Assembly: GCA_003550325.1 (NCBI GenBank)
Contig: QKWP01001087.1
Span: 66,896 to 130,895, forward strand
Length of the DNA stretch: 64,000 nucleotides
Direction: 5' to 3'
From: Gigaspora rosea
Lineage: Eukaryota; Glomeromycota; Glomeromycetes; Diversisporales; Gigasporaceae
Of the stretch, positions 46,490-58,188 are shown piece by piece. The first letter of the stretch is position 1, and the number at the start of each line of letters is the position of its first letter. Position numbers and translations under genes: made by a program. Below the pieces are notes generated by a model. It worked only from the letters and a program-made list of their open reading frames with translations, had not been told where the DNA came from and did not search any database.

Positions 46490-47275
46490 TGCTAATATTT
46501 ATTTATATTCGCTTATATTTGCTTATATTCCTCATATTTGCTATTTCTTGCAAAGTGCTGGAAAAGTTAAAATAGGTATTCTTGTAAAGTGCCAGAAAAG
46601 TTAGGTCGTTTCTTGCAAAGTTTCGAAAAAAGTAAGGAATAAATAAAATAAAATAAAAGTAAAAAATAAGTAAAAAAAAACAAACAAAAACAAAAAACAA
46701 ACCTAAAAAAAATACTGAAAAAAAAACAAAACCAAAAAAAAACAAACTATTATATTTGCTTATATTCGCTCATATTCGCTTATATTCGATTAAATTCATT
46801 TATATTTGTGACTTCTTGCAAAGTGCTCTTGTAAAGTGCTGAAAAAATCAAATCGTTTTCTTGCAAAGTTCTGAAAGAAGTAAAGGATAAATAAAATAAA
46901 ATAAAATTAAAAAAAACTAAGTAAAAAAAAAGAAAACAAACAAAAAACAAAAATGTAAGCAAACTAAATAAAAAATAAACAAAGCCCCAAATCTCAATTT
47001 CGAGTTCGTGATTTTGCAATTCAAAAATCGTCAAAGGTTTTTGCAAAGTGCCAGAATAAAATAAATTAATAAAAATAAAAAAAACAAAAACAAAAAACAT
47101 GAAACGAAAAAATAAATAAAACGAACCTTGCAAAAACTTGCAAAAACTTGCGTTCTTGAACTTTCGAAATTGCTAAAGAAAGTAACTGTATGTTCTTGCA
47201 AAGTGTCGAAAGGCTGAGTTGGCTTGTGCAAAGTGCCGAAAGCATTGGATTTCTTGCAAAGTGCTAGTGGTAAAG
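46490..47275. repeat. degenerate minisatellite, CTTGCAAAGTGCCGAAA units
   Basis: About ten scattered units of TTCTTGCAAAGTGCCGAAA, between A-rich spacers with ATAAATAAAATAAAA, and two blocks of CGCTTATATT tandem (46500-46540, 46752-46805). The minus-strand open frames across it (Phe-rich) are repeat artefacts. Confidence 0.7.
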
Positions 47276-47534
47276 TGTAAAAATAAAATAAAAAAATTAA
47301 AAATAAAAAAATTTGAAATAAAAAAAACAAACCGAAACTAAAAAAAATGAAACGAAACTAAACAAAACAAAAAGAAAACAAAAAAAATAAACAAAGATCT
47401 AATCTGATCTTGTACTACAATAATTGAAAATCATTGAAACATTTCGAAAATATTAGTCAAACGCGTCCTTGATATGATCCAGGTTACAGATCATTCTAAA
47501 ATATTTCGAATGTATTCAAAATATTAAAAATAAA

Positions 47535-47685
47535 AAAGTAAAAAGGAGAGAGGAATAAAAGAAAAAGAGGGGTAAAAGGAAGAGAGGGTAAAAGGGAGAG
47601 AGGGGTAAAAGGGAGAGCGGGTAAAAGGGAGAGATGAGTAAAAAGGAGAGAGAGTAAAAAGGGAGGGAGGTAAAAATAGGTCAAA
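47535..47685. repeat. homopurine minisatellite
   Basis: Eight to nine units of about 15-17 bp, GGTAAAAGGGAGAGA, make a purine-only strand of about 150 bp with only T interruptions inside GTAAAA. Such polypurine tracts can form triplex DNA. Confidence 0.8.
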
Positions 47686-47787
47686 ATGGTTTTTTTTTTT
47701 GAAGTTTTTTTTACACTTTTGTGGAATATATTTTTATGATCCTTGGTAGCTTATAGATCAAATGGGCTTAAGAGATTTTGAACTTTG

Positions 47788-47835
47788 TTTTTTTTTTTTT
47801 TTTTTTTTTTTNTTTTTTTTTTTTTTTTTTTTTTT
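47788..47835. repeat. poly(T) tract with one ambiguous base
   Basis: Forty-eight bases of T with N at 47812, a sequencing or assembly uncertainty. A second short T run lies at about 47690-47710. Confidence 0.95.
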
Positions 47836-47929
47836 ACCCAGAGATTTGGGTTGAAATTTTTGTGACGGATATGTAATCGTTAAAGATCTGTTAATCGTTA
47901 TATATTATTTCAAATAATTATGATTATAA

Positions 47930-48095
47930 TTGATTTATAGATATATAACGATTTAATATAAAAAATGATATATATCGATTATAGATATATATCGATTTTT
48001 ATCTAATTATTAATCGATATATAACAATATTTTATAATCAATATAAAACAATTAAGTGCTATATATCGATCAATATCTATATATAAAATTTGCTG
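47930..48095. repeat. partial copy of the ATATCGAT palindromic element
   Basis: GATATATATCGATTATAGAT and ATATCTATATATAAAATTTG match the arms of 44946-46140. Confidence 0.6.
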
Positions 48096-48280
48096 ATGTT
48101 TATTATATACAAATTTTAAATTAGTATATAAACTTATTAATGTAGTACTATTGAAACTATCAAAGGATCAATAAATATAAAAACACTACAACTCTTTTTG
48201 ATGATTCCTCGTACCAAATTTTCAAGATAGCCAATCTATAATAACTGTATATTTAACACATAAATAGGAAATTGGCTCTA

Positions 48281-50915
48281 TTAAAAGCTAGTATTCTGCA
48301 GAGCTGATCTGAGAACCTGGATCTGATCCAGATCCGGTGTTCGGATCAGATCCGGATCCACGATTTATAAGTACTACCAAATCTGGGAACTGATCTAGTA
48401 GATCTATTTGGATCTGTTTATTTTGATTGGCTTATTCTTATATTATTTACAAATTTTTCTTCTATAAAAGAAGCCTTTTAAGTTTTCTAAAACTGCTAAG
48501 TTTTTATACCTTAAAAGTTTTTTGGGCCTTTAAGGGTAGGGTATCTCACAATATGTTACATATATGATGTATTAATGCAGATCCTTTGTGGCTTATAGTT
48601 TTAAACATGCGACAAAGCTAAATTTTCAACCGGCATATATTTCTTAGAAAAAAAAACTTCGTTTTACTTAGTCATAAAGCGAACATACTTTTAAAGATAT
48701 TTTATTTTGTATTAGGTATTTTATATAGTAAGTTGTATATATACTAAGTTTAGTAAAAAAGTTGCCCATTGGCACTGTCTTTTGCCCATTGTTGCCCATT
48801 ATCGTTGCTTGTCCAATACTGAGACTACCTTGCTTTAAAATTATATTGTAGATGATTAGATGCTCTATTAATAATTAACTTTTATTATAATTATATACTA
48901 TAGTAAGTGAGAAAAATTAAAGGTTGCTTATGAGCCGTTTTAAACGAAGTAGATATATATATTGTAAATTTAATATTAAGTTTTTAATACTTATTTAAAT
49001 AAATTGGACCTGCGGGTCGATAGCATAGCGGTTATGCTCCCAGGTCCCCATTCAAAGGTTGCCGGTTCAATTCCGCTTGGCGGCATTTGAATTTGATAGT
49101 CAGAACCCGATTTGAAAATAACCGAAGTCACAAGACGTAGTGAGAGGCCACAGATACTTCATGAACTTGTGGCGGCGTTTTCTGTGTAATGTAATGTACC
49201 AACAGGGTAGGGAATCGAGGAAGATCGACCATCCTTGCTGGAAGTATAATAATGCGGTGCAACCCCAACATTTGGGCGGCTAAGGGCAAGCCGGATGAGC
49301 CTTACATAGTGAACTTTCCGAGTAGCTGAAGCTCCGTCGACGATAACTGAAACACTACGGGATACAGGGACCCGGGAGGTCGTCTGGGCGGCGTAAGGCA
49401 AGCCGAACGGCTTATCTGAGATGGGTTCATAGTGGAGGTAGCTCAAATGGAGGGTTTGCACGATAAAAGCGCTGGGGTTAAGTTTAAAAAAAAAAATTTA
49501 AATAAATCAGAATTAATATTGGTTGCATATTAATGTTATAGTAAAGATTATATGCAAAACTATCTCCCCAGTATTTTTTATTAGTGTTAAACATATGTTT
49601 TAACATTCATTTTTTATATTTTTGCTTTTTTTTACTTCGTTAAGTCAATCAAAATTCATGATTTGATTGGTTGATCATTTAGTTACACATAAAATTGATT
49701 ATCAAAAATCAAATTACACGGGATACCCTACCCTTAAGCCTTCTAATCCCTAACAATTAATGATTATAATAGAAAGGGACGTAATGATAAAATTTAAATT
49801 TTAGAGTTTTTTTTTTGGTTTTTTTTTATACTAAATATTTTTTTTAGTTATCGTTAAAAATTGTTGCTGGAGCCTCAATAAAATTGTCATTAAAGCCGTC
49901 GTTGGAGCTGTCGTTGGTCATTGGAGCCTTAAAGCTGTTATGAAGTCGCATTTGGGCTGTGAATTCCTTGATCTTTTGGTAATTCAGAAGGTTTTTTTTT
50001 TCTTTTAAATTTTTTTGTATTTTGGTATATCTTATGCACACGTTTTTGTGGATCTTCCAGTAAGTTTTGCAGTGGGTTCTTTAGGTTTTTGGCAGGTTCT
50101 TTAGTAAGCTATTTGCCATTTTTTGGCTAGTTCTTCAACAAGTTTTTTGTTGGGTTCTTTCATCGATTTTTGGTAGATTCTTCTTGTGTTCTTATGTAAA
50201 TTTATTATTTTCCTGTAAATTCTACGTTGATTTTTAGTGGGTTGTTTAGTAAGTTTTTCATTGTTTTTAGCAGGTTTTTTAGCAACTTAGTCGTTTTCAG
50301 AGGAATAGGTGTGAATTCTTCGTAGCTCTTATGTAAGTTCATCATTTCATGTGATGCTTTCAGTAAATTCTTTGTCAATTTTGGTGGGTTCTTTAGTAAG
50401 TTCTTTATAAGTTCTTTATGTAAGTGCGTTGCTTTATCATTTTCATCTTCTGTTTCATGATTTTTTTGCCATTTTCAGCATGATTTCCATCCTGTTTTCA
50501 CCACATTTTCTTCTGCTTTATTTCTGTTTTCTTTTCTTTTTTGTCATTTTTCTTGTCACTTTCGTCCTATTAAAAAAAATTATTAAAATAAATAAAAAAA
50601 ATAAATAATAAAAAAAAATTAAATAAAAAGATAAAAAAAACTTAATAAAAAAAAAGTATTAATGCTTTTGATTATCATGATAACGGGTCACTATAAACAT
50701 GCTCTTAAAAAAATATTGTCATATTAAAAATATATTGTAATAATTAAACATGATTATACATATTTTAAAAAAAGCATTATCTATTATTAGATATGGATCC
50801 AGATCTTTCTTATTTGAATCCGAATTTTGACTTGGATTTGATCCGGTTTTCAGATCGGAACTAGATCTCTAAAAATATCTGTTTGATTCGATTCGTGCAG
50901 AACACTACTAAAAGC
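48281..50915. mobile_element. non-autonomous hAT-like element, 2.6 kb, containing a SINE
   Basis: Element 48289-50907 starts TAGTATTCTGCAGAGC and ends GCAGAACACTA. Flanks TTAAAAGC (48281-48288) and CTAAAAGC (50908-50915) match at 7 of 8 bases. Near both ends lie repeated GATCCGGATC / GATCTG words (48305-48365, 50790-50870), as in hAT subterminal regions. Bases 50050-50430 are a degenerate GGGTTCTTTAGTAAGTTTTT minisatellite. No transposase is encoded; a SINE sits at 49005-49495. Confidence 0.75.
48993..49507 (+). mobile_element. tRNA-derived SINE, 491 bp, with 12-bp target duplication
   Basis: SINE body 49005-49495. The head has a polymerase III A box (TAGCATAGCGG, about 49021-49031) and B box (GGTTCAATTCC, about 49063-49073), spaced as in tRNA genes, then GGCGGC. 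The body contains CAGAACCCGATTTG and GAAGTCACAAGACGTAGTGA, also found in the second copy. It ends in an A-rich tail. ATTTAAATAAAT flanks it at 48993-49004 and 49496-49507. It is markedly more GC-rich than its host element. The minus-strand open frame at 49159-49461 is a shadow. Confidence 0.85.
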
Positions 50916-50934
50916 ATACTAGAACAAGAGGCTC

Positions 50935-51305
50935 TCTATTGGGGAACTAAAATACTGCAGGAAATAGGGACCTGGAACATCTTTGACAAACTTAATAAAG
51001 AAGTACTCCCAGTTACGACTTTGGTACTATTGAGCAAAGAAGTAGTGGGCACCAACCTAGAGTTTAGTTTTGAGATGTGTTATTATATTCAGCATAACTC
51101 CTACCAACTTCTTTATATTGGTACTTTCCTGGGTTTATCCCATTACTTCTTGGAAATTTTAGAAATTTCGCCAAAAAGTGGGAAATCTAGCTTACTCCCT
51201 TCAAAAGATCAGCAGTGTTTACTTCTTCTGAATTGGAATAATGCTTACCAAATTGGATCAAGTCACAAGTGTACTTTGGATTTGTCTGAAACAAACAATG
51301 AATGA
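50935..51305 (+). pseudogene. possible Copia-type reverse-transcriptase fragment
   Basis: The open frame 50883-51305 begins inside the terminus of the hAT element, so its first codons are not native. From about 50935 it reads YWGTKILQEIGTWNIFDKLN, then KEVLPVTTLVLLSK and further TNLEFSFE. This resembles the start of Copia reverse transcriptase (W..A...E...TW.....P.....V...WV...K). Beyond about residue 70 I see no match, and the conserved YxDD region is absent. The hAT insertion seems to have split or abutted this relic. Family assignment is tentative. Confidence 0.3.
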
Positions 51306-53050
51306 TATGTGATCATGTAGAAACTGAACTGAACAGAAATTTCTTCTGACGTATCCTGATACCAGCGTAGTTTTAGTTATCTTTCTATTATTTCTTCACT
51401 ATATATAAATATGTACTTTGGTAAAGCTAACTGATTTATATAGTCTATATAATTTTTAACCTAGTTTTTGCAAATGATATGTTTCTTTTCTTTTGTCTTT
51501 TTGTCTATTCTTGTTTTATATTTGTTTATTTTGGATTTCATATAGGTTTTTAGTAGTAACCCTTTTATATTTCTTTTTGTTTTCTAAATATTTGTTGTTC
51601 ATATGGGTTTGGATTTAATACTCCTTGTCCTAGAGGCTAGGTAAGGAAGATCAAAGGAAAGTTAATAATGTTAGCAGGCCTTCTTGAAGGCTTAAAAAAA
51701 GAAAAAAGATGTAAAGGTAATTTCTTGCTTATCGTAAAACGGAAAGACCTTTTTATTTTGGCTTTAAGTAGCTAGATGAGCTATCTATTTCAATACCAAC
51801 TTGTTTGGTATCGAAGTAGTGCAGCAGATCGCATTTAGGTATCCGGGTACTTAGGTACTGACTGAGATAGCCAGATGATGCTAAACTTATATTATTAGAT
51901 AGTACTATGTAGATGCAATAGTAAATACAAGTAGCTTAATAAAGTATTAGTATGGCTGCTTAAAGTTAAAAAAAAACTATCAAAGGATAAAAAAATTAAT
52001 TGAATATGATTTGTAATCTTAGTACTATTATTTTAAATTGGTGCTTTTGGCATTGTTATATAAAGTTAGATAAATAAATCCAAAAAACTATAGTATCGCA
52101 TAGTAAAACACATCTAATATTTATTAATAAAACTTTAAAGTGTTATAACTTTTTTAAAACAAGCTAATTTAAAAAACTCTCTAACAAATTAATAGATTGT
52201 TAGATAAAGTAGATTTTTGTTAAAGGATTTTTTTTATTTTTTGTTTTGAAAAAGTTATAAAGGATTAATTTTATATGAGTTTAAAAATAGACATTTAATA
52301 TAGAAAAAAATATATATATATAGATTTTTAACCAATCAAAATCAATTACACAAAATTAACCAATTAAAATTAATTATATAAGTACCAAAAATTGGTACTT
52401 ATCTGTATATATTAAATATCTCATATTGTACTATTATTAAAATCTATTTGTAAGACCTAAACAAAAAAAGGAATAAAGATCGTTAATAGTTTATAGAAAC
52501 TAAAACTCTGAAAACTAAAGTTAAAAATTAAACAAACAAAAACTCTAAAAAAAAATCTACTAATCTAGTATTAAAATTATTATACCAAAATAAAAGATAT
52601 AAATAGGACTCTAGACATCTATGATATAGGATATATTTTTTTTAGCAAATTAGACCAAATTTGGTTAAAGGTCCAAATTTAAATTTTAGCAAATTAAAGT
52701 TAATTCAGACAATAGTTCTATTTTTAGTTATAGCAAAATGGTTGGATTTTCATATTATTATAATTTATTTTTGTTAAATTATTAAAATAAATAAAAAAGC
52801 TGATAATACTATTTATATGAAATGTTATTAAGGCTTTGTATTATTAACAATAGTTGTAAATAAGTTAAAAAATATTAGTTTTATAAGATAACTTTTGATA
52901 TTTTATTATTAAAATTTCCTCTACAATCAAGATACTTTTTAAAAAATATATATGAAAATGATCTACAAAGAAATATTGATATTTTTGAATGAAAAAAGCT
53001 ATTCTGAAACAAAATTAAACCAAATAATTTAAAATTTCAGAAAATAAATT
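51306..53050. other. intergenic, nothing firm
   Basis: 51640-51900 is less AT-rich (GTTAGCAGGCCTTCTTGAAGG; GGTATCCGGGTACTTAGGTAC) and may be retroelement remains. The rest is AT-rich without a gene. Confidence 0.35.
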
Positions 53051-54240
53051 TTATTTATTTTTTTTTTCCTCTTAGGTGAGACTCACCAAATACGACCTCT
53101 TTGATTTTATTATACTACTAAAAAAAATAGTACAAACTCATTAGACAAAGAATAATACAGCATAGGCATCATCCGATTTAGCTAAACTAAACCAAATGCG
53201 AATCACCGCACGGCATCTCAGGAGATACCAACTATTCTATCAGCCTCGCTCTACCATACAAAGGCATTTCCCAGAGGAAATATCCTTGGAGGTGGGAGGA
53301 AAAAACTAAACTACTAAGGGCAAAATGAGAAAAGTGATAGAAAGTAAAAAGAGAAAACAAAAAGAAAACGAGAAAACAAATGATAGAAAAAGAAAAAAAA
53401 AAAGAAAAGCAAGGCCTCAGGTCAATTAAAACCTGGCACCAAGTGGACTATTTTAAAAATTATATGATACTAAGAAAAGTAGTCTCTACTCTAACTAAAC
53501 TCAAATTATCATATGTAGGAGAAAAACTATTACTAGAAAAAATGGCCTTTAATCTAAAAAAAACTGTAGAAATAGGTGTGTAAAAGAAACTCCGGCTATA
53601 AGAACATTCTAGAATGAAATTTTGTTTCAAGGTTTCCTCAAATACGTGTTGTTTGATGTTTATTCTGAAAGACTGAAATCCACTCGTGACTTCATTCCAA
53701 TATAGTAGACGCATTTCCAAATTGGGGGAGATAAACATTATTGATTTTTTGGCAGGAGTAAGCCAGAATGCCCACTTTGTCAAAATTTCAAAAAAGACCA
53801 AAGGGACGAGAAACTGTTCCAAGAGGTCCAACTTGTTTTATGGGTTTAAAACCATATAAGTTTTGTAGTCTACAGAAAAATATGCAGTTTTTATAAAGTT
53901 CAAACATGTTTGAGCTTGATGACAAAGACTTCCGGTTACTCAGTAACCAACTACTATTCGATAGTTTTTGTGTTTTACTCTAGGGAGACCTATTCCAAGA
54001 CTTCTTTTTTAGCTCTTTTTCAGTTGCCCCAAGTAGAACTCTTGTTTCTGAATATTTTAAAAGAAGTTTTGTAGTAAGAGGTTGCATATTATTTATAGAT
54101 TTCTACAGTTCAGTTGTCATGGAAAAGTTGGTCCAGATGATTGTTGGAAAGAGTTGAGTTTAAAAATAAATTTTATCTAGCTATCTATTACTTTTAATAG
54201 TATGTAGTAACTTGTTTATTTGAACTTGTAAACATTAGAG
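53051..54240. other. compositionally unusual stretch, open on both strands, unassigned
   Basis: 53060-54150 has higher GC and complexity than its flanks. It holds a 67-codon frame on plus (53380-53583) and a 123-codon frame on minus (53831-53460). Neither resembles a family I know. A further plus-strand piece around 54000-54160 reads SFSVAPSRTLVSEYFKRS. The stretch is likely a decayed transposon or gene; the coding strand cannot be decided. Confidence 0.3.
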
Positions 54241-54606
54241 CAAGTACTATAATTTTTTTGTTTTTATTAAAAATTAAAAATTTTAGAAAATCCTAAATCT
54301 AGAAATAAAATTAAAAATCTAAATATTTTTATCAAAATTGATCTGTTTTTGATAAAATTTTAACTAAAAATAACTGAATAACATATTTTTCAACTTAGTA
54401 GCTTTTTAGAGGTTTTATTTTGAGAAAGTTCTTCTGTAAGCATTTAAAATTAGAAAAAAACTTGCAAAAACATAAATATCGAAATAACAAAAACATTAAT
54501 ATCTTTATAAGTTTTTAATATTTTTAAAATTTTACAAGTTGAGGATATGCACTTCAAATTTGATTAGTAAAAGTTTTTAAGTTAATATAGTAGAATTTTT
54601 CACAAA
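54241..54606. other. intergenic, nothing recognised
   Basis: AT-rich, no ORF or repeat that I can define. Confidence 0.35.
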
Positions 54607-55078
54607 TTATCGCCAAATATATTTTTTTTTTGACAGTCTTGCCGGTGTTATTTTTAGTGATTTATAATGACTGTAGTTGTTATTTATTTCCACTATTACA
54701 GCCCAACTACCCCTAGCTTTTTGCTTTTGCAATGCCTAGAAGCGACCCGTCTTTACCAACCACCGCAGTGGCCGGAAATCTTTGCAGTCAGTTTTCAGAC
54801 TGTTTGCGCCATAAGTTCATATAGTATCTCATAATATCCAGACTTAGGCATCACATTACGTCTCGTGATTTCAGTTATTCCAAATCAGGGTTCTGGCACA
54901 GCCTCATCGTCGTAAACTTGATTGTTGATCACTGCTCATTCTAGGATCCTAATTTGGTCTAGCCTAGCTGGCTTTCTTAAAATCGCCGCCACTTGGGTTT
55001 GAACTGGCAACCTTGCGATTTGCGATCTTGGAGCATAACCGCTATGCTATCGGACCCAAGATCATTATCACCAAATAT
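54607..55078 (-). mobile_element. tRNA-derived SINE, second family member, 14-bp target duplication
   Basis: SINE body 55064-54621 on minus. The head reads GGTCCGATAGCATAGCGGTT with B box AGTTCAAACCC and GGCGGC. The body has CAGAACCCTGATTTGGAATA and CACGAGACGTAATG, matching the core of 49005-49495. It ends in an A-rich tail at about 54621-54631. Flanks TTATCGCCAAATAT (54607-54620) and TTATCACCAAATAT (55065-55078) differ at one base. Outside the head and core it is diverged from the first copy, so the family is not young or has subfamilies. Confidence 0.8.
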
Positions 55079-55148
55079 TATCATATTAAGCTTAGTAAAA
55101 ATTAATATTTATATTTCAATTAGTATAAATTTTAAAGCAATATATAGA

Positions 55149-55212
55149 GTGAAGTTAATAGAAATGGGACAAATTTATTAGATAAATTTGTCCTATTTCT
55201 ATTGACTTCACC
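55149..55212. repeat. perfect-type hairpin, 31-bp arms
   Basis: GTGAAGTTAATAGAAATGGG and ACAAATTTAT, then a two- to four-base turn, then the inverse. One mismatch at most. Possibly the closed core of a tiny foldback MITE. Confidence 0.7.
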
Positions 55213-55321
55213 TCATATATTAATTTTAAATCTAGAGAAATTGTAAAATGATGTGCAATATTTACAATACAACTAGAAAACAGATACTGTTAGTGTCCAA
55301 AGTCAAAATAACAATTAATAA

Positions 55322-56060
55322 ATACAAGTTTATTTAGTGCATTAAGTTAGTAAAATTTTGTGAATTATAAGAGTTTATAGCAAAATTCTAAATATATGAG
55401 CTGATTTACAGAATTGCTAATATCTCTTAATCTACTAACCTGATTATGATAATTTAGCTACCAAAATATTTGTCTTGATGAGATGATTCTAACAAGCACA
55501 AAATTGCTAAAATCCAATTACAGGATCCTAAGAACACTCAAGTTTTGTGCAATTTTAATAGTATTTTTTTGAATTACTATTTAATTTATAATCTACTAAT
55601 CTGTTTTAGGTATTTAGTCCCAAAATGATCATCTCGATGCACTAATTCTAACAAGCTCTAAATCATTTAACCATAAGCACAAGAACCTGAGATTAGGGTA
55701 AATTATTTTGGGCTTGTTAGATCATTGCATTAAGGCGATCATTTTGGTGGCTAAATTACTCAAAAGGGATCAGTAAAATCACAAGTTATTCAATTTTAAA
55801 GGCATTTTCATAGTAATTCAAAAAAATACTATTAAAATTGCACAAAACTTGAGCATTCTCAGGATCCTGTAATTGGATTTTAGCAATTTTTGTGCTCATT
55901 AGAATCATCTTATCGAGGCAAATATTTTGGTAGCTAAATTATCATAATCAGATTAGTAGATCAAGAGATATCACAATTCTATAAATCAGCTCATATAAGA
56001 ATCTTATAATTTACAAATTTTTATTAATTAATTCTAACTTTATGCACTAAGTAAACTTGT
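55322..56060. mobile_element. about 740-bp nested foldback, module order A B B' A'
   Basis: Outer arms share ACAAGTTTATTTAGTGCATT / AAGTTTACTTAGTGCATAAA and ATGAGCTGATTTACAGAATT. Inside are two module copies and their inverses (about 55400-55530, 55595-55685, 55690-55795, 55850-55975). Each has a TCTACTAA-CTG-TT core, an ATCTCGATG-type hairpin, TCTAACAAGC and ACAGGATCCTAAGA-like blocks. No ORF. Confidence 0.7.
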
Positions 56061-56404
56061 TCAGCATCTAAAATACATCAAATTATTAAAATTATTTTTA
56101 TTTTATTTGAAATTTAGTAAAAAGATGCATAATTTTGGATTTTTGATCAAAAAAGTCAAATTTAAGCATTTTTTTATTAAATCTCAAGTAAAATAAAAAC
56201 AATATTGCCAATTTAATATATTTAAAAAGACATTTACTATTTGTACATGGGGTGTTTGAACATGGGTATATAAAACTAGCCAATATCACAAAACATCAAT
56301 TATGAAACCTTTTTTCAGCTTCTACTATAGCAAAAAAAAATTCTTTGTAAAATTTTGGTATAAACTATATTTTATTCCAACCCCAAACCTATCCTTACCC
56401 TAAC

Positions 56405-56745
56405 TACAGTCAAACCTCCATAAATGTAACTTGTAGGGACAAGCCTACAATATGCATTTAGAAAAGTTTGTATTTAGAGAGCTAATTAAACTGTAGCTTT
56501 AAAAATTAGATTATCTAGTTCATGTAACTTTTACCAAAAACTGTATAACCTATCTTAAATACTAAAATTTGATTGGCTATATGCATTTAGAAGATTAGTG
56601 TGATATAAAATGTTATTCAAGAGAACATGCAGTTACAGAATATAGAACATGTATTTAGCACTAATAACATCTTACAGAAAGAAAAACTATACATTTAGGA
56701 AAGTATTGTATTTATGGAAGTTGTATTTATGGAGGTCTGACTGTA
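56405..56745. mobile_element. 337-bp pogo/Tc1-like MITE
   Basis: Element 56407-56743 starts CAGTCAAACCTCCATAAATG and ends CATTTATGG-type sequence, GGAGGTCTGACTG, flanked by TA on both sides. GTATTTA / TAAATAC words repeat through both arms. The CAGTCAAACCTCC start is a frequent pogo/Fot-type terminus. Confidence 0.8.
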
Positions 56746-56869
56746 TAAGCAAAGGTTTAATTTTTATTCGTAGAAATTGTTTTGGTTAGCATATTATACA
56801 AATTTGCAAATCACAGAATTAATAAAATAATACTACTCTAACACCACTAACTTATTGTTAACCCTAACC

Positions 56870-57131
56870 CTAAACTAAACTCCAAGTCTACAATAATACA
56901 ATTTATCTAAAACTAACATAACCGCTAACATAATCGTTCTCCTTGACCCTAAACTAAACTCCAAAGCTACTCATCAATTGTTAATTGCCAGGAGATGAAC
57001 CTAAGCTAAACTCCAAGTCTACAATAATACAATTTATCTAAAACTAACATAACCGCTAACATAATCATTCTCCTTGACCCTAAACTAAACTCCAAAGCTA
57101 CTCATCAATTGTTAATTGCCAGGAGATGAAT
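56870..57131. repeat. 131-bp tandem duplication
   Basis: Two nearly identical direct copies (about 56870-57000 and 57001-57131), differing at a handful of bases, with CTAAACTAAACTCCAAGTCT and AATTGTTAATTGCCAGGAGA. Each unit has CCCTAA words, and a true CCCTAACCCTAA lies just upstream. Confidence 0.85.
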
Positions 57132-57945
57132 CTACAATCTAGGATACAATAATATGTAGCATGATACCGTTCAACAATAATACCAATAAAAAGACACTAT
57201 AAAACAATGATAACAATAAAGTAATAAAATAACTAACATGACTACCCAGCAAACAATGCTCCATATCTATAAACCACACATAATTTCATCCACATTAAAT
57301 GACGCCTCCAGAAAATAGGTGCTACCAAATCACTAGCAAACAATAGCTTTACAAAATGGTGAACTACATACGATATCACACAAATGATGATCCAAAGAAA
57401 CAGTAATATCAAATATAACCACACCTGCAAATGAAGAAATGATAAGCTGCAAAAAGAAAACTAGTTAGTGAAAGCAATTGTAATATTACAAAAAAAAAAG
57501 TCTATACTTATCAAGATAAAGCACCAATTCTGACTTCATTAGCAAATGACGAAACAACAGTTCAAAGCGCGACTGTAAAAACCCCAATGTCATTACTTAC
57601 TATACAATGACACCAATAACGTGGCAACAATATGAAAAGTGTACTACAACTAAAACCTAATTATTACGAAACCAACGGCACTAATTATGATACCAATAAT
57701 GATACAAACAATAACACCAATGATGACACCAACTCAATACCAATGGCGACACCAATGACGACAGCAATTATGAAATAGCACTATAAAAAAATAATAACCT
57801 ATTGATCTGTTAATATATGCAGTAGTAAAAAAAAATTTTTTTATACTTATATGCAGATCCTGCAGGCATGTGTAACCAGAAATTCTCCCAGTTAAACATA
57901 TATAATTTTTAATAGATAATTTCAAATGACCATAACAGGGCATCG
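57132..57945. other. intergenic with ACCAATGATGAC-type simple repeat
   Basis: 57650-57770 is a degenerate ACACCAATGATG / GATACCAATAAT tandem. Short minus ORFs here are repeat-driven. Confidence 0.4.
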
Positions 57946-57949
57946 GGTT

Positions 57950-58188
57950 TTTAAAATGACCCAATAACTGGTCACCAGTCATTTGAGTCATTTGGGTCAT
58001 TTCAAGTCATTTACTATCACTGACCCATACAGGTCACCCACGGGTTGACCCATAGGTGATCCACGGGTTGACCAACGGGTTGACCCATGGGTGACCCGCA
58101 GATTGTCCACCCAGGTGGGCTATAATTCAACCTGGGTTACCTGCCCACTCGCGGGTAACCCAGGTAATGCTTATCCAGGTCTGAACAC
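57950..58188. mobile_element. probable hAT-type element terminus with GGGTTGACC repeats
   Basis: Many direct and inverted GGGTGACCCACGGGTTGACC-like words and ACCTGGGTTACC end at CCAGGTCTGAACACTA (58172-58187). This matches a hAT right terminus. The partner end is not found in the window. Confidence 0.5.

Noticed and set aside
46503..47330. Phe-rich minus ORFs
   Set aside because: Low-complexity frames across an A-rich minisatellite.
49005..49085. Functional tRNA gene
   Set aside because: A and B boxes are present, but the sequence continues into a SINE body with A-rich tail and target duplication, and the cloverleaf is imperfect.
49159..49461. 100-codon minus ORF
   Set aside because: Antisense shadow of the SINE body.
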